This document shows positions 21,811-33,953 of a stretch of 64,000 nt of DNA, piece by piece (position 1 is the stretch's first letter; the number at the start of each line of letters is the position of its first letter). The stretch is from NCBI GenBank assembly GCA_036417435.1, contig CM070913.1:92309373-92373372 (forward strand), written 5' to 3'. Under the pieces are notes generated by a model. That model saw only the letters and a list, made by a program, of their open reading frames with translations, did not search any database and had not been told where the DNA came from. The position numbers and the translations under genes were made by a program. This DNA is from Inia geoffrensis. Lineage: Eukaryota > Chordata > Mammalia > Artiodactyla > Iniidae.

Positions 21811-22922
21811 CCAGGAATTGGGTGTGAACCTATGGGAACAGGCCCTGGGCTCAGCATCTTCTCCTGGTCCCTCTCCATCTCGATGGAAGCTTCTCCACGA
21901 AGACTCTCCCGGCTGTCCCAACATACATGCTCTTGCCTCTCCTCGGAGGCCCTGGGGTCTCTGGGTTTGGTGTCTCTGGTTTCTTCACCCCCCAGCACTG
22001 ACCACAAGACTTCACGGCAGGAACCAATGAAAAGCTCAAGCCCTCACTCTCCCAGTATCCACGATTTGACATCCCGATAGGCAGGTGGGAAACCCGGCAT
22101 CACCTTACAAGATGAATGAACTGACCCTTCATAAATCAGTTCCTACTCAGACCTGCTTCCTCCTCGAAGTAATGTCTGTCCCGCCTGCCCCTGACCTTGC
22201 TGCTTTGTAGGTCAGACTCTAGTTGATGATGGATTTCAAAAAGACTGGAGAGCACCATGGAATAAGCAAATCCATCATAAATTGGAGAGCCGATCTCAGG
22301 TTAGATGGAAGGCTTTCTGCAGTTAGTAGAAATGATCCTGGAGAACCACTGAATTGTTTGTCAACCTGCTGACAAATGAGGTTGGGCAGAGCTGGATTAA
22401 TTAATCACAGAAGACAAATCCGAGGAGAGTGTCGAGACAGGCATTTTGAGGGATTTCTGTGAACATCACAGGACTAAAAAGAGCCCTCGAGGTATCAAAA
22501 TATGTCCTCGCATATCTTTGCAGACACAACCTTCTTTGCTCCAGGAAGGCTGCTCTTCCCCAGATGTTTGGGCTCCCATCCTGCGCACAGTTACCTTACT
22601 CGGAAGGGCTGCCTTGTACGTGAGCCCCAGGCGAGATCAGCATGACGGAACCTCATGGAGACGGCAGTGGCGGCTGCCCCGTAGATAAATCAGAGGATGT
22701 CCATCTCAACCCATCTCTTTACAGTTTCCTGGGAGAGAGTGTGGGGGGGATGGGAGAGGGGTGCATTCCTCCTCCTGTTACAGCTGGGAGTGCAGGGAAG
22801 GAAGCAGACGGGTGCCCGGAACCCAAGATAGCATCCACGATGGAACTTCATGTCTTTGCAGATTCACCCGTACGTGTGAGATATGTATACGTATATGTAT
22901 ATATATCAAAAGGAGACATGAG

Positions 22923-23120
22923 GGGCTTCCCTGGTGGCACAGTGGTTGGGAGTCCGCCTGCCGATGCAGGGGACGTGGGTTCGTGCCCCGGTCCGGGAGG
23001 ATCCCACGTGCCGCGGAGCGGCTGGGCCCGTGAGCCATGACCGCTGAGCCTGCGCGTCGGGAGCCTGTGCTCCGCAACGGGAGAGGCCACAACAGTGAGA
23101 GGCCCGCGTACCGCAAAAAA
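22923..23120 (+). mobile_element. CHR-2-type SINE
   Basis: GGGCTTCCCTGGTGGCACAG head to the CGTACCGC A-tail. An exact 14-bp duplication, AAAGGAGACATGAG, flanks it (22909-22922 and 23121-23134). Confidence 0.95.
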
Positions 23121-23353
23121 AAAGGAGACATGAGAAGAGAGAACAATTTTGAGAGCGCTGTGGGCACCCCCTCCATGGCTCCTCTCTGTGAGCGCACGTC
23201 CAGGAGTGGGTGACACCGGGAAGACGGAACCCTCCAGTTGCCTAGGGTACTTTCGTTTCCTCCTGTCTTCTGTAGGACGAGCCTCTTACAGACGCAAGCG
23301 TTACATATTTCCAACAACGTGGCCCCTGAACAGAATCCGAGCTTCCTCTTTCC

Positions 23354-23360
<7 letters not shown>

Positions 23361-23397
<37 letters not shown>
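23361..23397 (+). repeat. CA dinucleotide microsatellite
   Basis: Uninterrupted CA run of about 18 units, 190 bp from the donor of the 810-nt exon on the intron side. Confidence 0.92.
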
Positions 23398-23399
<2 letters not shown>

Positions 23400-23587
23400 C
23401 GTGCGTGGGTGTATTCCGTGGTTCCCGGCTGATCGAAGGATGCTCCAGGACGGCGCCGGCTGTCGGCAGCGGCTCCCCTTCCGCTCCCCCCGCCCCTCCC
23501 CTTGCAGAGGGTGACGTCCCGGTGTCCCCTCCCTCGGGGACTACCTCCTCCCCCACCCGAGCCGCCCACCCCGGGAGGACAGCTCAC

Positions 23588-24397
23588 CTGCCGGCAGCGT
23601 GGAGAACTCCGCGAAGGCCTCCTTCCTCTCCCTCTGCTCCAGGGGCAGCTGCCAGGGCACCTGGTGGGGCTTGGCCAAGACCTTCACCTTGTAAGCCGCG
23701 TTGGGCCTGAGGTTGCAGAACTGGTACTTGTAGCTGGTGGCCCGGACGACGTCCAGCTCCTGCTCGTTGAGGAAGATGACGTGGCTGTAGTTGCTGTTGG
23801 TGGGCATCCAGGAGAGCTGGGCGGAGACCTGCGTGATGTTGTCCACACGCAGGTGGGACGGTGCCACCGCCACGTCCTTGCCCACCAGCAGCGTGCAGCG
23901 CAGCTCGTCCGAGCTGCCCCGGCTGGTGACGCACTGCACGGAGATGCGGTAGGTGCAGGCTGTCATGTTCAACTTCTCCACCAGGGCCTTGGTCCTGCCA
24001 CCCAGCGCCAGGCTCAGGCGCGTCTCTGCGTCCACCAGCACATTGTAGGTGCCCACAGTCCCCCAGCCCGGGGGCACCGCCGGGGGCTCCCAGCCCACAA
24101 TGACACTTTTGGCAAGTTGTTTGATGAGGGTGATTTTCCGAGGGTAAGGCACGATGTCTTCTCCGATGTCATCGATGTTCGTGTCCAGCGTCCCCGCCCC
24201 GTGGTCCGAGGGGCCGGAGTCCGTGTGCGTCGGGGAGTGGAGGTCCAGGATGCGCTCCCCCTCCGAGCCGACGCCGGCGTGGTTGATGAAGTTCTGATCC
24301 TGGTCTTTCCCCAGAGTGCTTGCCAGTCGAGACGCATCCTGGACAAAATCCACGAAGTTGGAGGGCACCAGGCCCCTCTGCCCGTCCAGGAGCTCGC
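23588..24397 (-). CDS. RIMBP2: RIMBP2 large exon: end of SH3-I, FN3-I and FN3-II
   Basis: This 810-nt exon (phase 1 in, phase 1 out) encodes about 270 residues. It opens with GELLDGQRGLVPSNFVDFV, the last strands of SH3-I. An acidic linker follows, ending in DTNIDDIGEDIVPYP. FN3-I runs from RKITLIKQLAKSVIVGWEPP to SRGSSDELRCTLLVG. FN3-II runs from APSHLRVDNITQVSAQLSW to EAFAEFSTLPA. The Trp and Tyr core residues of the FN3 fold (VGWEPP, TYRISV, AQLSW, AYKVKV) are present. The acceptor is TCGTACCCCACAG and the donor GCAG|GTGAGC. Compared with the sequence I know, one residue is missing after FVQD (ASRL for NESRL). The antisense strand carries a long open frame here, which is a GC-driven shadow. 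Confidence 0.97.
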
Positions 24398-26756
24398 CTG
24401 TGGGGTACGAGGACAGGGTTACCGCCCAACTGCCCCATGGGGGCCCGAGGGCGTGCAGTGGAGTCTGCGCCTCCCCGCAAGGGGACTGCTGTACGGAAAG
24501 CAGCAGGGTCACAGTGGATTCCTCAGCCCTTTACAGGAATCACTCCAGCATCACCTCTTCGGGACCCCCGCCCCTGCGTCAGCACCCCGCAACCTGCCAT
24601 CTGCCACCCCACCAGTGAGGCTGGCTTCCCCCATAGCGCCCAGCACGCTGCGGCCAGCCACCCGCATATGTGTGTCAACGGCCCCCCTTCCAATGGGGAC
24701 GAAGCTCTGGGAGGACAGGGAACTCTGTTCCCTGCTAGACCTACAGGGACACCTGGCACAGAGTAGGTGCTCAGTAAGAGTTTGTCAGAAGGACAAGCAA
24801 CGCGCAAACTGCGTGGGTTTGGAGGCTAAAAAAATTACACCTTACTCTGATTTTTGATTAGGTGATCACACAAACAGGAATTAAAAGGTGAATTTCCCCG
24901 CTCTTGCAGAGCAATGTGTCTGTCTTGGCGAAATTCCCGACATGTGTCCATTTGGTGAGAGACGATCAATTTGGTCCCAGAACCACCTGGAGGCTGAGTG
25001 GCCCCAAAAATGCCGCCAAACTAGCTCTCATGGCCGCGGGCAGTCACAGCGGGGACCATTTTTTATGTCATGAAATGGTCTAATTTCTTTGCGTCCTCTT
25101 TATTCACGGGGCTCGGAAGCCTGCTGAGAGCAGAGCCGTGGAAAACTGAGAAGCGCTCGGAGGACCTTCAGAGATGACACGGTTTGGGTGATCTCGCGAC
25201 ACCAGCGGGAAAGGGCTGTTTCCCCTGGCGCGTCGCAGAAAGGGCTTGACTGGGGGTCTGGGGACCCGGGAGGCTGGGCAGCGTGGAACGAAGGGTGGGG
25301 TCTGCTCCCAGTAGACACACGCACACGTCAAGGGACGTGCGACGGGCCCAGGCGGGCGAGAGGGATGCTGACCACTGAGTCAGTCCCGAGTCTCCCAGGA
25401 TCAAGGAGGATCTCTGTTTCTGCTCCTGTCCCCAGCTAGGGGGCGGGCCTTGAGATGTCGGTCTTTGCCTCGAGGATGCTCGGAAAACACAGCCTCATTT
25501 GACACAGGGAACGCCGAGAAGGAGGAGGGTGGGAGTGACAGCAAGTCCTGTGTACCAGGCCGCATCCTCAGAGCCCACGTCTGCTTCCGCATTTAGCGCC
25601 ACAGCCACCCCTTAAGGTGGCCACCGCGACCATCTGCATAGTGAGGGGAGGTGAGCTTGCCACTGTCACCTGGACAACGGAACGCCGAGCTCTGCCGCCT
25701 GCCTTTCAGCTGGCCTCTGGAAAGTCTACGTGGGCACAGTGCCTGGCGCAAATACTCTAGAGAATTCCAGCGAGGGTTATCTGGCAGCCGCCTTGGGCAC
25801 ACAGTTCTCCCCTGGTGCGCACATCGGTGACGACAATGTGAATTTGTGTTAAGAGTTCAAGCAGTTTTGCCACCAGTTGTGGTGAAATTTCTCGGGGGGC
25901 CTACCCACAGCTGTGCCACTGTTTTTCCGGTAACTGATGGAAACCAAGAATTTCAATGACCCCAGGCTCTGGCACCTTCAGAAAAACAGCCCAGGCTGGG
26001 CTGCCGCTCACCGACCTCAGCGGAGGCCACCTGATCTTGGGGCCCATCAACCCCAGGACAAGAGTCAAGAGTGTGGCCATCAGCTCCAGGGAAACTCCAG
26101 GAGGTCACACAAGAGAAACCTGCTAGCAAGAAACAATTTTTTTCTGCTCATTGGGACAGGAGGAAACCGAGACCCTTCTGTTAGGGCAATGGGAGAGTTT
26201 AGGGAACCGAGGAATCTGGATTTATGAAGCTCCTGGGGATGTCCCGTGTTCATCCTCTAGCTACAAAAGTGACCAAGGTTATGAGTTTTGGGCAGAGGAA
26301 TTCCCATTTCCTGATCTCACACTGCGCAAGGTGCAGGAAGTGGTCAGGCAGGACACGGGGCTGGACCACCCTAGGTTAACAGCAGAGGCTGAAGGTCAGT
26401 GGGATCGCTGTGAACCAGACGAGGTCCCCTGAAAGGGTCCCTGGCCCTGCCTCGGAGAAGGTGCTGGGCTGTAAGAGAGGCGGGGAGGAGAGACCCTCAT
26501 CTGTCAGCCCCACGTGTCTGCGGGAGCTCCTGGGAAGCTCTGTGGATGTGAACATGAGAAGGTATCCACCCCGTGTCAGAGGGCTGCTTGGGGTTAAAAA
26601 TAGGAAACCCCACTCAATCAGACAAAAGGGGAACAAACACCTCATAACTCCCGAGGGCAGGAGGGTCAGAGCAGAGGCTGGGGTGGCTGGGAGTGATGGG
26701 CGGCCCAGCCCTGGCCTGGCCTATGTGCGCCACCTGCCCACCACGCTCTCACTGAC
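24398..26756 (-). other. RIMBP2: 2.4-kb intron
   Basis: It contains an L2 3' tail (about 24725-24785, TGGCACAGAGTAGGTGCTCA) and otherwise unique sequence. I see no exon, tandem repeat or SINE. Confidence 0.65.
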
Positions 26757-26866
26757 CTTCATAGAAGCCGTCCTCGTCCATGTCTCCATAGACGTAGAGG
26801 TACTTCCCCGCCGTGAGGGGCAGCTCAGCCTCTGGGTTCTCATTTGGCCCGTCGAAGGGGTTGTAA
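26757..26866 (-). CDS. RIMBP2: RIMBP2 exon: core of SH3-I
   Basis: This 110-nt exon starts with the last base of a split Ser codon and ends with the first base of a Gly codon. It encodes [20 protein letters not shown], then [16 protein letters not shown]. It supplies the RT loop (acidic PNENPEAEL), the strand leading to the n-Src loop and the acidic DMDEDGFYE turn of SH3-I. SH3 domains of this family bind proline motifs in RIMs and calcium-channel subunits (family knowledge). The acceptor is CCTCTCTCTAG and the donor GAAG|GTCAGT. The residues appear identical to the RIMBP2 I know over almost the whole exon. Confidence 0.97.
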
Positions 26867-27109
26867 CTAGAGAGAGGAACAAAACCCATTCAGTAATGCT
26901 CTGGATGGAGACCGACCCCAGCCCGTCCCTTGCAGAGCTCGGGGCCTCCTCCCTGCTGTCGCCAGGACATTAGACCCACGCGATGGTTCGGTGCTCGTGG
27001 ATTGTCAATGCACTGAAAGCTCAGGCCGTCAGTAGCTCAACTCACACAGATTTCATGCTAAACGGTAGTTCTGGAAGCAAGCTGTACACTGAGCCCTTTG
27101 TATCAGATG

Positions 27110-27750
27110 ACATTTAAATGACTCCAAATTATATTTTTAAATAAATTTCCAAATCAGCAAGCAAATAAAAAAGTAAGTAATCCTATCATCATTCAATATA
27201 TATTATTGATCACAGGTAGGATCGTATGGCGTATACTCTTTAGTCACCTGCTTACTTTTTACACTTTGCAATATGACATGATTATCTTTCCCCTCATGAA
27301 ATATTCCATCATATCCTTTTTGATGGCTGTAATAATACTCCACTGAAGGGATTAACATACTTTATTTAACCAATTTCCTATGTTGGGCATTGATAGTTCT
27401 TCAAACTTTTGGCTTATATAATCAGTGCTGCGTCCAATATCCTTATCAACATGTGTTGCACACCTGCCCACTTTCTTCCTAAAGATAAGTCCCTAGGCAG
27501 TATATTTGTTTGGTCAAAGTCCTGCACATTTTAGAGGTCTTGGGTATGTACAGCCAAAATGTTCTAAAAATGGATGCACATTTTATCTTCCCCTCCCCAC
27601 TAGGACTGTAAAATGCCCACTTCTCAAATCCTCAAAATATTGGAATTAACATTTTTTTTAAAGTCACGTCCAACTTGCAGATTAAACATGTGAGATGAAT
27701 TTTTGATGTTCTAATTAAAGGGTCAATTAATTTAAAATAACAGGAAAGGA
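27110..27750 (+). mobile_element. Old LINE-1 3' end
   Basis: Words such as ATATTCCATCATATCCTT, CTTTATTTAACCAATTTCCT and CAGTGCTGCGTCCAATATCC match the 3' untranslated region of old mammalian L1 (L1M type). It is a 5'-truncated fragment with no coding sequence. Confidence 0.75.
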
Positions 27751-28970
27751 CTCAACAAGAAAATCAAAGTGGCATCAGTGATCGTGCGAGATGGTCACGT
27801 AAACAAAAAGAACTGAGGGTGTCACTCAGCGTCCTGTCACACACAGGGTGAAGCCGCAGTAGCTCCCCTGGGGCCCAGCAGCCCCGTGAGGTACCAGAGC
27901 GTTCCTCTGTGTGTTGTATTTGATCCCCACCGACGCTCAGTGAGGACAGCAGAGGTGATATTATTCCCATTCCCAATTCCCATGGCCAGCTGAAGCGCGG
28001 TGACTTGTCCAAAGCCACACGCTCATTAGGACGCGTGGGTGGGAGCAGAATGAAGGTCTTCTGACCCCCACCCTGCGTGGGTTTAGCCACACCACATCGC
28101 CCTGTCCCCCGGAGTCCAGAGGTCCAGGGACGTCGTCCAGCGCCCTGAGGGTTTTACTGAGTCAGTGACTGCCAGGGCATCTGCATCAGGATGGAAAGCA
28201 AAGCAGATGGATGTATGATGTGAAAGCCCAGCGGGTGGAGTGAAGCCAAACGTGGTTTCTGGCAGAGGGAATGGCACGTGCAAAGGCCAGGAGGATGGGA
28301 GCGGGGTCCCCTCAGCTGCTGGAGGACAGGTGAGGGTAGGAGCGCTGGGGGCCGTGGGTCAGAGGGGCCACATCACTGTGGATTTAACCTCCAGAGCTAA
28401 TAGCTATCGGGAAGGAGTCGTCACCTACAGAGTGATGTGATCGCATTTCCGTTTTGCAGAGGGGTCCCTCTGATGCTGTGCGGATGGGGTCTAGCTGGGC
28501 AGGGAGTGTCCTTAGAGGAGATGGAAGGGGGGCTGACTGGGTGTGAGGGCGGGGGAGCAGGGTCCCGGAGGACTCGAAGCTTTCTGGCCTCAGGAGGTGC
28601 AGATGTGGGTGCAATTACTGGGCAGGGGCTGGTGGGAGCGGGGCTGGATGCGGGGAGACGGGAGGCCCAGGGTCCAGTTCCAGGCGCCTTACGCTGCCTA
28701 GGCTCAGAGAGGCTGTGGCTGCAGGTGGAGCCTGGAGTGGTCCACGTGCAGAAGAGGTCGCCCAAAAAGGGAGGATGGAGCAGGAAGACAGGGGACGGGG
28801 CCCAGGCTTCAGGAGGCCGCACGTTACTCTCAGGAAGAGAAGTCTCAGCTGGTGGGAAAGAGGGTGGAAGAGCCCAGCATGGGGAGGGGGCCGTGGGCGC
28901 CGAGGGGAACTGTGCACCGACGATGGAGTCCACATCCATGGGGGGCGGACGGATAAAATGCGGTCTCCCC

Positions 28971-29186
28971 GGGCTTCCCTGGTGGCGCAGTGGTTGAGAG
29001 TCCACCTGCCGATGCTAGGGGACGCGGGTTCGTGCCCCGGTCCGGGAAGATCCCACATGCCGCGGAGCGGCTGGGCCCGTGCGCCATGGCCGCTGAGCCT
29101 GCGCATCTGGAGCCTGTGCTCCGCAACAGGAGAGGCCACAACAGTGAGAGGCCCGCGTACCGCAAAAAAAAAAAAAAAAAAAAAAA
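28971..29186 (+). mobile_element. CHR-2-type SINE
   Basis: GGGCTTCCCTGGTGGCGCAG head, with a pure A tail of about 23 bases. The flanks are AAAATGCGGTCTCCCC (28955-28970) and AAAATGCAGTCTCCCC right after the tail, with one mismatch. Confidence 0.95.
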
Positions 29187-29404
29187 ATGCAGTCTCCCCG
29201 AAGTCCGCTGTGATCCGGGTGTAGAAGGGGACAGAGCTGCAGCAGGTGAGCCTTGATGACACAATGCTAAGTCGGGAAGGAAATGTTCAGAACGGGGAAC
29301 CCACGGCGACTGAAAGGTTAGCGGTTATTTGGGTGGGGATGGAGGGGGTGGGCTGACACCTGAAAGGGACGGGGGTCTTGGTGAGCGGACAGGAATGTTC
29401 TCAA

Positions 29405-29850
29405 CTTGACAGTGGTGAGGATGGCACGTACCGTGCGTTGCATCTAGAGACTGTCATACAGGGTGAAGTAAGCCAGAAAGAGGAAAACAAATACGGTGTA
29501 ATATCGCTTATAGGTGGAATCTAGAAAAACGGTGCAGATGAACGTACCGGCAAAGCAGAAAGAGGTCGCAGACGCAGAGAACAAAGTGACGGTGAGCAAG
29601 GGGGGTCGGGGGTCGGGGCGAACCGGGAGACGGGGATGGACACAGACACACCACGTGAGACAGACAGCTAACAAGGAGCCGCTGCAGAGCACAGGGGACT
29701 CCGCTCGGTACTCTGTAATGGTCTAATGGGAAAAGATTCTAAAAAAGAGGGGGTACGTGTATATGTACAACAAATGCACTTCGCCGGGCAGCAGAAACTA
29801 ACACAGCATTGCAAATCAACTGTCCTCCAATTTAAAAAAATGCGGGGGCT
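29405..29850 (+). mobile_element. LINE-1 3' UTR fragment (artiodactyl type)
   Basis: Contains GTGAAGTAAGCCAGAAAGAG, TATAGGTGGAATCTAGAAAA and CTAACACAGCATTGCAAATC with AACTGTCCTCCAATTTAAAA, the common 3' UTR of cetartiodactyl L1. Confidence 0.8.
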
Positions 29851-31742
29851 GTAAGGTATGTGACTGACCCCTCAGTAAAGCTGTTTAAAAGGAAGGGTGC
29901 GGGGGCCCTGCATCGGGTGCCTGCCGGGCTTCTGGAAAGGGGCCACCCGGAGCCTCAGCGAGGCTCGTCCTGCTGTTGGGGGAGGGGACACCAGGCTGAA
30001 GAGGGGGCAAGAGATGGGGAAGCAAGGCCACTCCACAGGCGGCTCCTAGAGCACAGGTGGGAGGAGGGGACGGGGCCACGGGGAGCAGGGCTTCTCCTGT
30101 TTCGAGTTTGGGGAAACTTCGAAGCAGGGTGCTGAGTAAGGACAGTGTTTAGCTCCGGGGGGAAACACCCCCAAACTCCCCTTACCTTCGAGCCACTCCT
30201 CCAGGGATCCGCAGGGTGTTTGGGGAACTCAGATCCGCGTGATTCTGTCTGGGGCTATTCTCTGCGCTGTTCACAATGTGGTTTGATTTGGCTGGGCGTG
30301 AGGTGGAAAACACCCAGAGCGCCAGCAGAGGATGGAGATGGGGCTCACCGAGCGCGCCCTGGCTGTGGCTGGGGACCGCGGTGTCGGCTATACGCCGGTT
30401 GACCACTCAGGCTTTCTCTCTGCCTGCTTTCACGTTGGCTGTGGATCCAGCCCCTGGTTGCCTCAGCTCTTGGGCACCTTCCCCAGAATAAGGTCTTGTC
30501 TCCCCAGGAGAGCGGAGGGAGGGCGTGCCCAGGGAGCAGGTGGCCACTGCAGACTTGAGGGACCAGGCTCATCGCTGGGAAGGGCCCAGCTGGCGAGGGA
30601 GACAAACCTGGAAGCCAGATCAGCATCCCGGCCGCAGCCCCAACTGGCCGGCCCGGAGGGCTGTGCCTGAACAGCTGTGCCTGCCAAGCTCCACACACAC
30701 AAAGGCAGAACCATCCTCCTACGAGACATGAGGCGGGGCTGAGCCCTCCTTCTTGGGCCCCAGGACTGGCGTCCTCAAATCTCTCTCCAGGGATATGGCG
30801 ATGTCCCCATAGACCCTATGAAGGATGCAGGCGGGGGCAGCCAGCATTCAGATCGGGGTTGGGGGGGCCTCCTCAGGGGCCGGCTGGCGTACTCATCCAG
30901 GATGCCCCAGCCCAGGGCGGCTACTCCGCGGGCTTCCATTATCTGGACGTCAGAAGTGGGTTTGCATTGGTGAAATTAGTGGATCAGCGGAAAATAGTCC
31001 ACTGACAGGCAGCATAGTTATTAGAAACGGTTCACATTGGAGAAGGCAGAAAGCACTGAAGGTGCGCAGACGGGCTCAGAGGACGCTCACCCCACCGCCT
31101 CCACGCGGACAGGTTTTAAGGATCTAGTGAGGGAGGCATCCACCCTTGGTGACGGCTCCTGAGGTTTCATTCCTCAACAGCTCTGTGCACAGTTCAGTCC
31201 CCTTATGGGGAACTCTGGCTGCCTGTCGCCCACTAAGAGGGCAGTGGCGTCTGCCCCCAGAACACCGCCCTTCCTGCCCGGCCAACCCAGGAGGCAAAGG
31301 GTCACTGGGGCATCTGGAAACACAAGAGCCCAGGTCCTCACTGAGCATAAAATACAGGAGGTCTGACTGTTCTATGTCTGCTTTTGGTGACTATTTGATT
31401 CATCCGTGTCTGCACACCCGGCAAACTCGGGGCATTATAATGCCTGTTGCATTGTAACCAGGCAGGGAAGTTGCAGGGAGGCGGCTAACCCTCATCCATC
31501 TCAAAGTTTTCAGTGCTAAACCACAAAAAATCTGAGGGCCGTGCATGACCAGCCTGGCTCACGCTGGTGGACACAGACACCCAGGTCCTCCAACGAGAGC
31601 TCAGCTCTGCAGCTGTAACAGCCACGTGATGTGGCCCAGGCACCGGGCGGACAGGGAAGATGCCGAACAGGGAAGATGCCGGAAGACACCAAGCAGGGGG
31701 CTCTGGGCAAGGGGGCCTCTCTTTGAGTTTCAGCTTGCTGCC

Positions 31743-32150
31743 TGTCATGGAGTGAACTGTGTCCCCCAAAAGAGACGTTCAGGTCCTGGCCCCTGTGGAG
31801 GTGAGCTTATTTGGAAATAGGGTCTTTGCAGTTGGGATCAAGTTAAGATGGGGTCATACTGGAGTAGGGTGGGCCCTAATCCAAGGACAGGGGTCCTTAT
31901 AAAAAGAAGAGGGAACACACAGAGACCCACGGAGAGGAAGCTCACGTGAAGACGAAAGCAGAGATTGGAGCAGGGAGTCTGCAGCTGAGGGGCGTCAGGG
32001 GTGCTGAGAGCCAGCAGAGGTTGGTCGTCCCCACACCTTGATTTCCCACTTCGGCCTCTTCCAGAACTGGGAGAGCACGGGGTTTTGCTGTTTTTAAGCC
32101 ACCCAGTGGGTGACAGTTTTGAATGGCAGCCCTGGGAAACTAACACACAG
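31743..32150 (+). mobile_element. MaLR-type LTR
   Basis: Begins TGTCATGGAGTGAACTGTGT, carries TTATTTGGAAATAGGGTC, TTAAGATGGGGTCATACTGG and GGGCCCTAATCCAAGGACAG, and ends TTTTAAGCCACCCAGTGGGT with ACTAACACA. It is a diverged LTR of the MLT1/MER-LTR kind. Confidence 0.8.
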
Positions 32151-32342
32151 TCCAAACGCTTTCTATCAGAACAGACAAACTCTTGCCATAACCAAAGCCT
32201 GGCTGAACTGGCCGCTTTCTCTCGGCACCTGGGAAGGGTCCCCTCAGCTCACGGAGCGTTCCCACTCCCATCACCCCACCTGCCCAGAGGCTGTCCGCGC
32301 TTACGGATGCTCAGAGGACGTGGAGAGGACCATCGCTCTTAC

Positions 32343-32419
32343 CTATAGCGGGCGACACACAAGTGGACCTTCCCTGAGTATCTCTGCTTGGCGGTATTGG
32401 AATTCCATTCATTATCCAT
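32343..32419 (-). CDS. RIMBP2: RIMBP2 exon: start of SH3-I
   Basis: This 77-nt exon encodes MDNEWNSNTAKQRYSGKVHL, then CVARY and two bases of Ser. It is phase 0 in and phase 2 out. The acceptor is TGTCTTCAATAG and the donor TATAG|GTAAGA. It corresponds to MENERNSNTSKQRYSGKVHLCVARYS in RIMBP2 and supplies the first beta strand (VHLCVARYS) of SH3-I. The exon is short and starts with ATG by chance of its sequence, but it is clearly internal, because the split Ser codon is completed by the T at the start of the next exon. Confidence 0.95.
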
Positions 32420-33953
32420 CTATTGAAGACACAATGGACGTGCAGGTCACTGAAGCTGTAGGCGTCACATTTCATGCCGGAAGCACGCAGGAGATCCCTT
32501 CCACGGTCCCCCTGGGCTTTCCAGCCTCAGATGGTGGGACCCCCGTGAGATGCTGCCACACCCGGGTTCTTGGTCTTGGGTGTGACCCAGAGACGGGGGC
32601 AGGTTCCCTCCCTTCGGGCTTCTTGGTCACACAGAGGACAGTTATAAAGAACTTGTCTCCCCCAATACTGTATGATATCACTTCTATGTGGAGTCTAAAA
32701 AATAACACAAATGAAGCTATATGCACCACAGAAATAGACTCACAGACACAGACGACAATTTTGTGGTTACCAGAATGGGGGAAGAGGAGTATGGGATTAG
32801 CAGATACAAACTACTATATATAAAATAGATAAGCAACAGGATTTACTGTATAGCACAGGGAACTACAGCCATTGCCTTGTAATAACTTATAATGGAGTAT
32901 AATCTGCAAAAATACTGAATTACTATGCTGACATTGACACAGTATTGTAAATCAACTATACTTCTATAAAAATTGATTAACTAGTTAAAAGCTACTTTTA
33001 AAAAGACCTCATCTTCCCACACCCAGATTGGACTCAAGGGAAGGACCATCCCCCGACATAATTTAAGGCCTGAGACGTCACTGCCCCAGACCCTGCCAGG
33101 CCCCTCGGAGGACACATTAGGTAATGCTTTGTGCCCTCAGCCCTCAAGGGCGCAGTGCAGGGAGGGGAGCACGCACGCGTGGATGGTGCCCGGCGCCCCC
33201 GGGGAATCCTGATCAGAAAAAGGGACACGGGGGTTGCTTCCTCCGGATACCCGCCCCCCGCCCCGCCCCGCTCCTCTCTGCTGCCCGAGTCTGCCGGGCA
33301 CCGGGACGCTGCCCAGAGGGGTTTCTTTACACCGGTTACAACTGTCTTGGGGCCGGGGCGGCGGGGAGGAAAGGGCACCAGGGGAGGGTGGGAGTGACCA
33401 TGAACCCCGCCCACCCCGGGAAGAGAAGGCCGGGTCCCTCCTGACACTCCCGCACCGGGGAGGGGGCTCTCCTGGGGGTCACAGCACGGCACTCCCCGTC
33501 TCAGGGCCTTCAGTGGTTCCCCCTGGACTTGGACCAAAAGTCGAGAGCTTCCCTGAGGTCTCAAGCCCCCGCCCCGGCTCCCAGCTCCTCTCCAGTCCCA
33601 GCGGGCTTCCCCTGTGCTCCTTCTCACGGATAAACAGACCACGAGTGGCCGAGAAGGGCCGCCCTGTCCTTCACCTCGTCCCTCCGGGTCACCGGCTTGT
33701 TGGGTTCACGACACTCGCTGTTACCTGACTTTTAGGTGTTCACTTACTTATGGTCATTCAGCCCATGAGAGCAGGGACCCCTCCGCCCCCGTCTGTAAAC
33801 GGGGGCCTCACGTCCTGGCACATAGTAGGTGCTCAATGAACGGGGGTGAAGGCAAGAGAAAGGGGGGCTGGGGAGAGAGGGGGAGGGCTGTCAACACCCA
33901 CAGCCCGCATCACGGCGCAGTGGGGCAGCTGCCTCAGCCAGGACAGGACTCAC
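32420..33953 (-). other. RIMBP2: 1.5-kb intron with L1 and a CpG-rich block
   Basis: It holds an artiodactyl-type L1 3' UTR fragment (about 32655-32995), a GC- and CpG-rich stretch (about 33140-33470) with CCCCGCCCC words, and an L2 3' tail (about 33740-33845) containing GGCACATAGTAGGTGCTCAA. Confidence 0.7.
32655..32995 (+). mobile_element. LINE-1 3' UTR fragment (artiodactyl type)
   Basis: Carries ACTGTATGATATCACTTCTA, AAATAGACTCACAGACACAG and TTACTGTATAGCACAGGGAA with GTATTGTAAATCAACTATAC. It is related to the copies near 29405 and 55915. Confidence 0.85.

Larger units (their letters stand above)
19950..23587 (-). other. RIMBP2: 3.6-kb intron
   Basis: It contains a 21-bp tandem duplication (about 20179-20222), a MIR-like piece (about 20860-20965), a MaLR-type LTR (21452-21810), an AT-richer unique block (about 22200-22440), a CHR SINE (22923-23120) with target-site duplications and a CA dinucleotide repeat (23361-23397). 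Confidence 0.7.
26867..32342 (-). other. RIMBP2: 5.5-kb intron
   Basis: It contains an old L1 3' end (about 27110-27750), a MIR (about 27880-28060), a CHR SINE (28971-29186) with target-site duplications, an artiodactyl L1 3' UTR (about 29405-29850) and a MaLR-type LTR (31743-32150). The blocks 28080-28950 and 29860-31740 look unique and GC-rich; I find no exon in them. Confidence 0.7.

Noticed and set aside
23502..24857. 451-codon open frame on the plus strand
   Set aside because: It is antisense to the 810-nt FN3 exon of RIMBP2. The minus strand has clear domain matches and splice sites; the plus frame is a GC-driven shadow with no recognisable domain.
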